Part shown: piece after piece, positions 9,057 through 17,159 of the stretch
Numbering within the stretch: position 1 is the first letter of the stretch
How the letters are laid out: each line of letters begins with the position of its first letter
Source of the DNA: Desulfarculales bacterium UBA696
Lineage (GTDB): Bacteria > Desulfobacterota > Syntrophobacteria > Syntrophobacterales > Syntrophobacteraceae
Assembly (NCBI GenBank): GCA_002298995.1
Contig: DBMO01000046.1
Span: 13,681 to 77,680 of the forward strand
Direction: 5' to 3'
DNA length: 64,000 bases
Notes under the pieces: model-generated
What the model was told of the DNA's origin: nothing
The model's input: the letters and a program-made list of their open reading frames with translations, nothing else
Database searches by the model: none
Position numbers and translations under genes: made by a program

Positions 9057-9530
9057 TTGGACAGTGACAGCTTTTATATGGGCCTGGCGCTAGAGGAGGC
9101 ACAGAGGGCATTGGAGGTCGAGGAGGTGCCCGTCGGGGCCGTACTGGTGGACTCGGCCGGGCAGGTCATTGCAAGGGCGCACAACCGACCGGTTTCGCAG
9201 AGCGATCCTACCGCACACGCCGAAATTCTCGCCCTCCGGGCGGCCTCCGCGCTGCTCCAGAACTACAGGTTGCCGGGGACCGTCCTCTACGTTACCCTGG
9301 AACCATGCGTGATGTGCCTGGGCGCTATGCTAAATGCAAGAATAAAAAGGCTCGTATTCGGCGCCGCGGATCCCAAATCGGGTTCGACCGGCAGTGTTGT
9401 TGATCTCACCAAGATATCAGCTTTCAATCACAGAATCGAGGTCCGCGGGGCCGTCCGGGCTGACGAATCCGCCCGGATGCTGAAAAGATTTTTCCGTGAG
9501 CGCCGCACCTGTAAGACTCAAGGTCTTTAG
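9057..9530 (+). CDS. tadA: tRNA-specific adenosine deaminase
   Basis: The 157-residue protein converts adenosine to inosine at the wobble position of tRNA-Arg(ACG). The zinc deaminase motifs are HAE (His54, Glu56 as proton shuttle) and PCVMC (Cys84, Cys87). The family-specific FGAADPKSGSTGS stretch follows. The start is TTG at 9057, just after GAGGGAG; the next in-frame ATG (9078) would remove part of the first helix. Length is usual for TadA. Confidence 0.95.
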   Translation: MDSDSFYMGLALEEAQRALEVEEVPVGAVLVDSAGQVIARAHNRPVSQSDPTAHAEILALRAASALLQNYRLPGTVLYVTLEPCVMCLGAMLNARIKRLVFGAADPKSGSTGSVVDLTKISAFNHRIEVRGAVRADESARMLKRFFRERRTCKTQGL

Positions 9531-9589
9531 GCCGGACCTGGAAAGCAATGAGGTGCAAACCGCCTCAAAGCGAGCGAGGAGAGTGGTTT

Positions 9590-10282
9590 ATGGAAGTGAA
9601 CAGAGACCAATGGATGTCCTCGGGTATAGGCAATCTCGAGATTGTGGACCGGGCTGATTGGCTGATTGAAATAGATGGAGTGGCAGGCTACCTCCTTCTG
9701 GAAGATATTTTTACTCTGATCGGTTTACTGGAAGGTATGCCGCCGAAGGCAAAAATACTGGAGGTCGGCAGTTTCATGGGGCTTTCCGCGTTGTTGTTCG
9801 CCAAAGCTTTTTATGCATCTCAAAATTACAGTGCCAAAATCTATTGTGTGGATATTTGGGGAGATTGGGACGTGCACTACGACCATCCGCTTATGAAAAT
9901 CATTTCGGACGGGAGAATATACGAGAAATTTATGGATAATATCAGCAAGTCCGGTTTGGGAAATTTCATTTTCCCTATCCGAAAAGAGAGCGTTGAGGCA
10001 TCTCGAGATTTTCCCGACCAGAATTTCGATATGATCTTCATAGATGGAGATCATACCGAAGAGGGTGCACTTCGCGACATCGAGGCATGGCACCCAAAGT
10101 TAAAGTCAGGCGGGCTCCTGATTGGTCACGATTTTTTTCAGAACGGAGTTCAGATGGCTGTTCGAAGATACACAAAGGACAAGGACCTGGGCTGCATACT
10201 CTTTGGGGTGGGCTCCGTATTTATGCTGGTCCCGAGAAAAAATGTTTTAAACGGCTTGAAATCCCTTTGTTCTCATCAGTAA
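9590..10282 (+). CDS. Class I SAM-dependent methyltransferase
   Basis: The 230-residue protein has the Rossmann SAM-binding motif ILEVGSFMGLSALLFAKAF, an acidic residue after strand 2 (YCVDIWGDWD) and FDMIFIDGDHTEEGALRDI near the active site. This pattern fits the Methyltransf_24 / cephalosporin-hydroxylase-like group, whose substrates vary (often sugars or O-methyl acceptors). ATG at 9590 is preferred because GAGGAGAG lies 8 bases before it. The gene is more AT-rich than its neighbours, a possible sign of transfer. The substrate cannot be told from the sequence. Confidence 0.8.
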   Translation: MEVNRDQWMSSGIGNLEIVDRADWLIEIDGVAGYLLLEDIFTLIGLLEGMPPKAKILEVGSFMGLSALLFAKAFYASQNYSAKIYCVDIWGDWDVHYDHPLMKIISDGRIYEKFMDNISKSGLGNFIFPIRKESVEASRDFPDQNFDMIFIDGDHTEEGALRDIEAWHPKLKSGGLLIGHDFFQNGVQMAVRRYTKDKDLGCILFGVGSVFMLVPRKNVLNGLKSLCSHQ

Positions 10283-10534
10283 GAGTCTTAAATCCTTGGC
10301 GGCCTGCTCTGCTGAGAATGCTTTCTTCCTTGCCCCGGCCCCTCAATCTTCCCGTGGACCCCCTCCCGGGAACTCTTCATGTGAGTGCACTACCGCTATC
10401 CATCGAATGATCCGATTGGGCTGTTCGATTTAAATCGTTTGACTAGATATTATCCTGCCTGTATCCACTTTATTCGATGTCATCCCTTATGCTAACTATC
10501 CAGACGATTGACCATACAATATTGGAGGCAGCGA

Positions 10535-11278
10535 ATGGGTGCCGTTAAATTGACCTTCCTGGGTTGCGGAGATGCGTTTGGCAGTGGTGGGAGGTTTCAA
10601 AGCTGCATATTCGGAAAATCCGGAAACGCCAACTTTTTGATCGACTGCGGCGCATCATCGCTGATCGCCATCCGGCAAAATTCGATCATCCACGATGATA
10701 TCGAGGCCATTTTGGTGACCAATTTTCACGGCGATCATTTCGGAGGTCTGCCTTACTTCCTCGTGGATGCCCAATTAAACAAAAAGAGGACCCGCGACCT
10801 TACTATCGCGGGACCACCCGGCCTGGGAAGAAAGTTGACCGAAGTAATGGAAGGGACTTTTCCCCGTTCTTCAGTCGTAAAGATGCGATTTGCTCTGAAT
10901 ATTGAAGAACTGCAGCCCGGAGCCGGCCTTTCCATCGGAAATCTGCGCGTAACGGCTTTCCCTGCGGCTCATCCTCCGCAAGATCCGCATATCCATTTAA
11001 GAATCGAGTGCGGAGGGAAGGTAATAGTCTATTCCGGCGACACCGAGTGGACAGAGGCGCTCGAAAGGATGTGCGCAGACGCCGACCTGTTCATCGCCGA
11101 GTCCTACTTCTTTGATAAGCAAATCAGGTATCACCTCGATTATGTGACACTATCGCAAAAGATAAGGAAGATCGGTGCAGATCGAGTCGTGGTAATGCAC
11201 ATGAGCGAAGAGATGTTGGCAAGGACAAGCAAATCGATATTTGAATGCGCCACCGATGGAATGTTGATCGAAATCTAA
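10535..11278 (+). CDS. MBL-fold metallohydrolase
   Basis: The 247-residue protein is a metallo-beta-lactamase-fold hydrolase of the RNase Z / phosphodiesterase-like branch. It has LTFLGCGDAFGSGGR at the start, the metal motif NFHGDHFGG (the first His of HxHxDH is replaced by Asn), SGDT and VMHMS toward the end. ATG at 10535 is chosen because GGAGG lies 6 bases upstream. The substrate is unknown. It precedes an acyl-CoA dehydrogenase by 21 bases, so the two are probably co-transcribed. Confidence 0.85.
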   Translation: MGAVKLTFLGCGDAFGSGGRFQSCIFGKSGNANFLIDCGASSLIAIRQNSIIHDDIEAILVTNFHGDHFGGLPYFLVDAQLNKKRTRDLTIAGPPGLGRKLTEVMEGTFPRSSVVKMRFALNIEELQPGAGLSIGNLRVTAFPAAHPPQDPHIHLRIECGGKVIVYSGDTEWTEALERMCADADLFIAESYFFDKQIRYHLDYVTLSQKIRKIGADRVVVMHMSEEMLARTSKSIFECATDGMLIEI

Positions 11279-11299
11279 AAATAGAGAGGAGAAGATTAC

Positions 11300-12457
11300 A
11301 TGCGCCTGGACCTGACTCGAACTCAAAAAAAGATACAGGACACCGCCCGTAAATTTGCAGCCGCCGAACTTGCACCGGTCGCTGCCGCCCTGGATGCCGG
11401 GGGAGAGCGCGACATCTTCTTGAAAAATCTCAGATGCATGGCTCAACTCGGCCTCATGGGGATAAACGTCAGCAGCTGCTACGGGGGGTCGGAGGCCGGG
11501 GTTGTTGCCTTCAGCGTCGCGGTAACTGAAATCGCAAGGGCGTGTGCATCCACCGCTTTGACGATGTCCCTGAACAACATGGTCTGCGAGGTGATTCAAG
11601 CCGTTGGCTCCGAGGATCAGAAAAAAAAATACATCCCGAAGATTTGCTCGGGAGAATATCATGCGGCGGGTTTCGGGCTGACCGAGCCGGAAGCGGGTTC
11701 GGACCCGGCCGGTATGTGCTGTCGCGCGGTTCAAGACGGAAAGGAGTGGGTTTTAAACGGCAGCAAAGCCTTTATCAGCAGTGGGGACTACGCAGGGTTT
11801 TTTGTAATTTGGGCCCTCACCGACCCATCCGCCAGGAAGGGACGGGGCATCAGTACTTTTCTGGTGGAAAACGGCTTAAATGGTTTTTCCATCGGGAAAG
11901 GGGAAGCAAAAATGGGGCAGAATGCATCTTCCACCAACACTCTCATCTTCAATGATTGCAAAATTCCGGCCTCCGCGCTGATGGGCAAACTAAACGAGGG
12001 ATACCGTACAGCAGTGGGAGAATTGGCGGGAGGGCGCATTGGGATAGGTTCATTGGCCCTGGGTATCGGCCTTGCGGCAATCGATTTTGCGACAAAATAC
12101 GCATTGGCGAGAAAACAGTTCGATCAGCCGTTGACCAACTTCCAGGCGATCCAGTGGATGATCGCTGAATCCTATACCGAATTGGAAGCATCCAGACTTC
12201 TTCTTATGAACGCGGCCTGCTGCAAGGAAGAGGGCCGGCCCTTCGCCAGGCAAGCCTCCATGGCTAAATACTTCGCGACCGAAGCAGCGGAAAAGGCCTG
12301 CCATAACGCGCTCCAGATGCTTGGCGGGTACGGCTACATGAAAGAATTCCCCCTGGAGCGATACGCAAGGGACGTTCGAGTCACTTCAATTTACGAGGGA
12401 ACAAACCAAATTCAAAGACTGGTCATAGCCAAAGACATACTGTGTGCCGCAGCCTGA
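11300..12457 (+). CDS. Acyl-CoA dehydrogenase
   Basis: The 385-residue FAD enzyme makes the first step of fatty acid or branched-chain acyl-CoA oxidation. Family motifs are visible: GFGLTEPEAGSDPAG (signature 1), the FAD-contacting QMLGGYGYMKEFPLER stretch, and SIYEGTNQIQRLVIAKDIL, where Glu of YEGT is the usual catalytic base. Length is standard. GAGGAG lies 10 bases before the ATG. No electron-transfer flavoprotein gene lies beside it. The chain-length preference cannot be read off the sequence. Confidence 0.93.
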   Translation: MRLDLTRTQKKIQDTARKFAAAELAPVAAALDAGGERDIFLKNLRCMAQLGLMGINVSSCYGGSEAGVVAFSVAVTEIARACASTALTMSLNNMVCEVIQAVGSEDQKKKYIPKICSGEYHAAGFGLTEPEAGSDPAGMCCRAVQDGKEWVLNGSKAFISSGDYAGFFVIWALTDPSARKGRGISTFLVENGLNGFSIGKGEAKMGQNASSTNTLIFNDCKIPASALMGKLNEGYRTAVGELAGGRIGIGSLALGIGLAAIDFATKYALARKQFDQPLTNFQAIQWMIAESYTELEASRLLLMNAACCKEEGRPFARQASMAKYFATEAAEKACHNALQMLGGYGYMKEFPLERYARDVRVTSIYEGTNQIQRLVIAKDILCAAA

Positions 12458-12477
12458 CCGTCTCCCGCTGAACAACA

Positions 12478-13368
12478 TCACGGCTGCTTGATGAGCTTCC
12501 TGGTCACGTCCATAAAAGCCCGGAGGGTTGGCGATATCCACCTGTCACGAAACCAGATCATGAGCACTGCAACCTCAATTGCTCCCTCGGACCAGGGCAG
12601 GATGACAAGTTTTCTTTGACGGACTTCCTCGGCTACCGCAATTTCCGGGAGAATGCTGATTCCGAAGCCCGCCATGACGCTGTGCTTTATAACCTCAACG
12701 CTGTTGAATTCGACCTTGTTGAATTTGTCAACTTCTTCATGTTTCAGAATTTGCTCGAAGGGTTTCCTATAGCTGCAATCCACCCTCGAAAGAAGTATCG
12801 TCTGGCGGGCAAGGTCGCGGGTATGGACACTCCTTTTCGCGCTGAGCGGGTGGTCGGGGCCGGCTACGAGGACCACGGATTCAAACCCGAGGGTCTCCAC
12901 CTCGAGATCCGGCGCGCTGATCCCTTCGGCGAGCAGAAAAGCTAAATCGGTTACGCCCTTGCGAAGGTCCTTGGCAAGCCCTTCGAGGGCGCATGTTATG
13001 AAATTAAGCTCAACGTTTGGAAACTTCGCGTGAAATGCCTTGAGAACCGCAGGCAGGCGGTGGACCCCAAATGATTCCGGAATTCTTACAGTGAGGGAAC
13101 CTAACGGTTCCAGGTCCCCTGTGAGCGTCGACTGTGTTTCGTCAACCAGGTCCAATATCTTGTTTGCGTACTGAAGCAGCAGAGTGCCCGTCTCGGTCAA
13201 CTGGATCCGTTTTCCCAGCCGGTCGAAAAGCTGCACGCCCAGGTCTTCTTCGAGGGCTTGGATCTGAGCCGAAATGCTCGATTGGGCGTAATTAAGCTTC
13301 ACTGCCGCTTTATTGAAGCTCAGGAAATTTGCAACCGTTCTGAATGATTTTAATTGCCTGATTTCCAC
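12478..13368 (-). CDS. LysR-family transcriptional regulator
   Basis: The 296-residue protein has an N-terminal winged helix-turn-helix (LKSFRTVANFLSFNKAAVKLNYAQSS...LEEDLGVQLFDRLGKRIQLTETG is the typical LysR pattern) and a C-terminal substrate-binding domain for a small effector. It converges with the acyl-CoA dehydrogenase and is divergent from the YedF-like gene. LysR proteins often control a divergent neighbour, so the YedF-like gene is a candidate target; the effector is unknown. Confidence 0.92.
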   Translation of the reverse strand: MEIRQLKSFRTVANFLSFNKAAVKLNYAQSSISAQIQALEEDLGVQLFDRLGKRIQLTETGTLLLQYANKILDLVDETQSTLTGDLEPLGSLTVRIPESFGVHRLPAVLKAFHAKFPNVELNFITCALEGLAKDLRKGVTDLAFLLAEGISAPDLEVETLGFESVVLVAGPDHPLSAKRSVHTRDLARQTILLSRVDCSYRKPFEQILKHEEVDKFNKVEFNSVEVIKHSVMAGFGISILPEIAVAEEVRQRKLVILPWSEGAIEVAVLMIWFRDRWISPTLRAFMDVTRKLIKQP

Positions 13369-13560
13369 TACCTTTTCCTATCGGCTTTTTCGATTGATAC
13401 GACTTGAATAATTCGTTGGACTCGATACTAACGTTCTCATATTCTCATATTGCGATTTTAATGGGAAGACCCGTTATCATGAGCTTCGAAAAAATCCGTG
13501 TGCGGTAATTGGGCCTACTGGCGGTTTTCTCAAGAGAGTGTCTTATGCATGGAGGCTAAA
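13369..13560. promoter_or_regulatory. Divergent promoter region between lysR-type gene and yedF-like gene
   Basis: About 190 bases separate the two divergent starts. A direct repeat ATTCTCAT lies around 13438-13451 in AT-rich sequence, which may be part of a LysR-type operator. The exact promoter boxes were not resolved. Confidence 0.35.
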
Positions 13561-13980
13561 ATGGCGCAGAACAAATTGAGCCAAGAAAAGATGGCGGGTA
13601 GTGCCGGGCTTGAGAGTTGTAGAAAAGTGGATGAGTCCCGGACCAGGATTTTCGTGATCCTGTCAAGTGATTGCGCGGGGAAAGGGGATGATGAACTCGG
13701 ACGCGGAATCGTTGTCAATTTTATCAAGACACTCAGGGAAATGGGAGACGACCTATGGCGGCTCGCTCTTCTAAATGGCGGGGTCAAACTGGCAGTGGAA
13801 GGCTCCGAGGTTTTGCCCGAACTCCAGGAATTGGCACGGGAAGGGGTCAGTATACTAGTTTGCGGCCGCTGCCTCGAAACTTTCAATTTGCTCGAGAAAA
13901 AAAGAGTAGGCGAAGTTACTAACATGCTCGATATCGTTACTTCGATGCAAGTCGCCGAAAAGGTAATCTCGATTACCTGA
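13561..13980 (+). CDS. yedF: YedF-like (DsrE-domain) selenium/sulfur-metabolism protein
   Basis: The 139-residue protein matches the C-terminal part of YedF-type proteins: FVILSSDCAGKGDDELGRG near the start of the domain, ALLNGGVKL in the middle and VSILVCGRCLETFNLLEK with conserved Cys near the end. YedF proteins co-occur with selenium use (selD) and carry an N-terminal TusA-like domain; that domain is missing here. ATG at 13561 is preferred because GGAGG lies 5 bases before it; a longer frame begins at 13498 without a good site. The biochemical role of the family is not known. Confidence 0.75.
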   Translation: MAQNKLSQEKMAGSAGLESCRKVDESRTRIFVILSSDCAGKGDDELGRGIVVNFIKTLREMGDDLWRLALLNGGVKLAVEGSEVLPELQELAREGVSILVCGRCLETFNLLEKKRVGEVTNMLDIVTSMQVAEKVISIT

Positions 13981-14087
13981 TTAACCGCCGGGGAACAATG
14001 AAGAAAGATGGGTGGGGAGCCAACTCCCCGCTCACCCTTCCGCCAGGCGGCTCGGATGGCGGGGGAACCAGTTCCCACCTTACCCGA

Positions 14088-14270
14088 TTATCGGCGACCT
14101 TGTGCGACGGCTTTTCTTGCGGCGGCGCGCTTTTGTTCGACTTCTTCGTGAACGGGGCAGTTCGATATAGCTGACTGTTTTTCTTCCATCTCCTTCTTTG
14201 TCCTGAAAATCCAGGAACTCGAATCGGAATAACAATACAAAGCCAGTTCGCACTCTTTACACTGTTCCAT
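14088..14270 (-). CDS. Small four-Cys protein downstream of the HNH gene
   Basis: The 60-residue protein has CKECELALYCYSDSSSW near the N-terminus and NCPVHEE later, then a basic Arg/Ala-rich tail. Four Cys and one His could bind one metal. ATG at 14270 follows AAGGGG and starts one base after the stop of the HNH gene, so translation is likely coupled. I recall similar small proteins in other Desulfobacterota but no function. Confidence 0.7.
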   Translation of the reverse strand: MEQCKECELALYCYSDSSSWIFRTKKEMEEKQSAISNCPVHEEVEQKRAAARKAVAQGRR

Positions 14271-14271
14271 T

Positions 14272-14631
14272 TTATTCCCCTTCGGGTGATTGCACGGGAT
14301 CATCCATCCCGGTATTCGGCTCCTTTGCGGCGGATTGGAGATATTGGTCCCATTCCAGCGGCAGCAGGTACTTCTTCTTTGAATTGCAATCGCGGCACGC
14401 CGGGACAGTGTTGCCCTTCACCGACTTGCCGCCGCGAATAAGCGGGACCATGTGGTCCATGGTCAGCTCGGCGGGTGGAAAGCGCCTGCGGCAGTAGTGG
14501 CAAATGCCCTTTGCCGTCTGACGCTTCCACCACTGAGACTTGCGCAGTTCCCGCGCCTTATCTTTTTCTTTCCGGAGTTGCTCTGGCGGTACCGTAATTA
14601 TGAAGCACACCTGCTGATCGTCCGCTTCCAT
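14272..14631 (-). CDS. HNH endonuclease domain protein
   Basis: The 119-residue protein holds a compact HNH nuclease: CHYCRRRF and CRDC form the zinc-binding Cys pairs, and DHMVPLIRGGK gives the catalytic His. The N-terminal 40 residues are basic and helical. Such stand-alone HNH proteins have roles ranging from restriction to DNA repair. It lies 46 bases downstream of htrA on the same strand and is followed immediately by a small four-Cys protein. No inverted repeats or mobile genes flank it. Confidence 0.85.
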   Translation of the reverse strand: MEADDQQVCFIITVPPEQLRKEKDKARELRKSQWWKRQTAKGICHYCRRRFPPAELTMDHMVPLIRGGKSVKGNTVPACRDCNSKKKYLLPLEWDQYLQSAAKEPNTGMDDPVQSPEGE

Positions 14632-14677
14632 GAGTTAGTACCGCCCATCCAATCGACCGGCACCGTTAGCCAAGCCC

Positions 14678-16117
14678 CTACTCTTCCTTGGAGGGCTTGA
14701 TTACGATGTAGAAGGTATTGCCTCCGCGTTTGACAAGCAGCAACAGGGTATCTTCCTTTTTGATTTTCTGCAGCGCTTGCCTGTATTCCCGAAGGTTATG
14801 GACCTTCTGGCGATTTACTTCCCTTATCACATCACCCGGACGCAGCCGTGCTTCGGAGGCCGCGGTGCCCGGCTTGATCTCGGTAACTATAACGCCCGTC
14901 TCATTATCGTCCAAGCCGTATTTCTGGGCAAGTTCCGGGGAGACGTTCTGGGCTGTTATACCCCAGGCGCTCTCGCCTTTCTCGCCGCCTCTTTTCTTTT
15001 CGCCGGCTTCCTCGGGCATGGTCCCGATGGTCACCTTGATAGGCTGCGGTTTTCCGTCCCGGATAATATCCAGGGAGGCTGTTGACTCCGGCCCAAGGGC
15101 AGCAACCAGTCGGGAGAGCATGTGAGCGTTTTCGATTGGCTTTCCGTTAAGGGACCTAACTATGTCACCCCTTTTGACTCCTGCCTTCTCGGCTGGGCTG
15201 TCCGGCATCACGTCGGCAACGATAACCCCGGTGGTTTCGGTAATTCCAAACGATTCGGCCAGATCGGGGGTAATATCCTGGATCATTATCCCAAGCCATC
15301 CGCGCACCACTTTGCCGGTCTTTAACTGACCGAGAATTTCCTTGGCTATACTGATCGGAGTGGCAAAGCCGATACCCTGGCCCTGGGCGACGATAGCGGT
15401 ATTGATTCCAACAACTTCGCCGTCCATATTGAAAAGCGGCCCGCCTGAATTTCCCGGATTGATCGCCGCGTCGGTTTGGAGAAAATCGTCATAGGGGCCG
15501 GCGCCGATGATGCGGCCCTTGGCGCTGATTATTCCCGCGGTAACCGTATTGCCCAGTCCGAAGGGGTTACCGACCGCCATAACCCAGTCGCCGACCCTGA
15601 TTGCATCGGAATTGCCCAGCTTGGCGGCCCTGGGCAGCTTGGCATCGATTGTGATCTTTACCAGGGCAATGTCGGTTTTGGGGTCACGCCCCACCACCTT
15701 TGCATCGTATTCCTTGCCGGCTGCTGTTTTTATTTTGATCTCGGATGCTTTTTCAACGACGTGGTTATTGGTAAGGATTGTCCCATCCTCGTCGATTATA
15801 AACCCGGAGCCCAGGGCGTGAGTCTTCATTTGCGACTGGGGATGATCGTTGAAAAACTTTTTGAAAAAATCGTCCCCGAAAAATTCACGAAAAGGGGAAT
15901 TAGGGCCCACGAAGGGCTGCATTGGATTTTCCTTCAGCACCTGCGTTGTCGATATATTAACAACGACATCCTTGACGCTTTCGGCAAGATCGGCAAAACC
16001 GGCAGGGCCGTGCGCAGCGGCGAAGGCGCTTGGAATCTGGATGGAACTGATCATCGACAAAATGGCAATCAAGCAAATGAGTCGAATTGCCGAATTGTAC
16101 TTATGAGGGGTTAGCAT
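14678..16117 (-). CDS. Periplasmic serine protease of the HtrA/DegP family
   Basis: The 479-residue protein starts with a signal peptide (LICLIAILSMISSIQIPSAFA). A trypsin-like domain follows with His119 (LTNNHV), Asp149 (KTDIAL) and Ser224 (GNSGGP). Two PDZ domains follow, near TTGVIVADVMPDSPAEKAG and ETGVIVTEIKPGTAASEA. This is the DegP/DegQ layout, used to degrade or refold misfolded envelope proteins. ATG at 16117 has AAAGGAG 6 bases before it. Length is usual. It heads a likely unit with the HNH and four-Cys genes. Confidence 0.95.
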   Translation of the reverse strand: MLTPHKYNSAIRLICLIAILSMISSIQIPSAFAAAHGPAGFADLAESVKDVVVNISTTQVLKENPMQPFVGPNSPFREFFGDDFFKKFFNDHPQSQMKTHALGSGFIIDEDGTILTNNHVVEKASEIKIKTAAGKEYDAKVVGRDPKTDIALVKITIDAKLPRAAKLGNSDAIRVGDWVMAVGNPFGLGNTVTAGIISAKGRIIGAGPYDDFLQTDAAINPGNSGGPLFNMDGEVVGINTAIVAQGQGIGFATPISIAKEILGQLKTGKVVRGWLGIMIQDITPDLAESFGITETTGVIVADVMPDSPAEKAGVKRGDIVRSLNGKPIENAHMLSRLVAALGPESTASLDIIRDGKPQPIKVTIGTMPEEAGEKKRGGEKGESAWGITAQNVSPELAQKYGLDDNETGVIVTEIKPGTAASEARLRPGDVIREVNRQKVHNLREYRQALQKIKKEDTLLLLVKRGGNTFYIVIKPSKEE

Positions 16118-16335
16118 GGAAACTCCTTTCTGAAGTTGCACCTAAGCCTTGAAAAGCTTGATAGTAAAGCCGGAGCCCGACCCCGTGTCAATAAAAAAGA
16201 GGGCGAGCGCGGGCCTGCGATTCATTCGAGTTGTTTTCCGCGCCGATCAAAAATGTTACGGTTAATCAAATCAACTTAAACCCGATTGGATGATATTCAA
16301 TATCCTAGGGAAAAATTCAAAGGACCGGCTTCACC

Positions 16336-16665
16336 ATGACAAAACTTAACCTCATCGAGGCATGTGACAAGGCGGCGTGTATCATTTCCCAGAACCGCGA
16401 TATCGAAAAGCTCTATAACAAAGCTCTTCAGTGCCTAGGGGAGGGGCGGCTTAGAAGCGACATTATGAGCCGTGCGGCCGAGGCGATCGAGGATGAGAGA
16501 TTAGGCGATGAGGTCTTCGTCAGCAATGAGAGCATGGTGAGCTTTTTTTGCGGGGTATGGATACAGTTCCTGCTGGTCGAAGTTGCCGGAATAAAAAAAG
16601 AGAAGCTCACAATTATCTCCCAAAAGGCTTTCCCTCCCACACCCGAGAACAAGTCCATCCATTAG
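16336..16665 (+). CDS. Hypothetical protein, 109 residues
   Basis: A soluble, mostly helical protein beginning MTKLNLIEACDKAACI, with AAGGA upstream of the ATG. It contains scattered Cys (three in the first half) and a hydrophobic stretch SFFCGVWIQFLLVEVAG that is too short for a clear membrane span. No family is recognised. It is divergent from htrA. Confidence 0.55.
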   Translation: MTKLNLIEACDKAACIISQNRDIEKLYNKALQCLGEGRLRSDIMSRAAEAIEDERLGDEVFVSNESMVSFFCGVWIQFLLVEVAGIKKEKLTIISQKAFPPTPENKSIH

Positions 16666-17159
16666 CGACTAGAAATGCACTCCGCCACGGAGGTCAAACC
16701 GGATCGGCCATCGACACCGTCCCGCCTGCAAATTGCAACCGCTTTTTAGCTTGACAAATCGAGTGTGCTTACAGTAGCTTGACTGGCGCGTGGGAAGTCT
16801 CCGTATTCTATGGTCTTTTTGGCAGCCGTCAACCCTGTGGAAGGTTTTTGAGAAGGAATGTCAACCTAGTCCAAGCCCGATAATCCGCTCATCTTCGCTC
16901 CCTGCGTTCAGCTAATCACCCGACATATGCGGTCATGTTTCAAGTACCCTGATCGGAGCAACACGGAAAAGGCCCGCGCCAGAGAGACCGTTCTGTTGAT
17001 CCGGAAAGCCGGATTTATTTAACCGGAAACCTTTTTAGAAGAAATTTTATCGAACAGGTTGTTTTGCAGGCAGCCTTATTAAATCAATAACACGGTTAAA
17101 CCGGGCGGCTTACCCGTCTCCCGGGGCAGATTTCATCAAAACAATTTGAGGAGGACTAA
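16666..17159. other. Long leader region upstream of hppA
   Basis: About 490 bases precede hppA. A small inverted repeat (ATCCGG/CCGGAT around 16998-17014) is visible. A TTGACA box near 16752 could be a -35 element but no well-spaced -10 was found. No gene is apparent. Confidence 0.4.

Noticed and set aside
14088..14631. Toxin-antitoxin or restriction system
   Set aside because: Only an HNH domain and a Cys protein are seen; no methylase, no known antitoxin fold, no mobile context.
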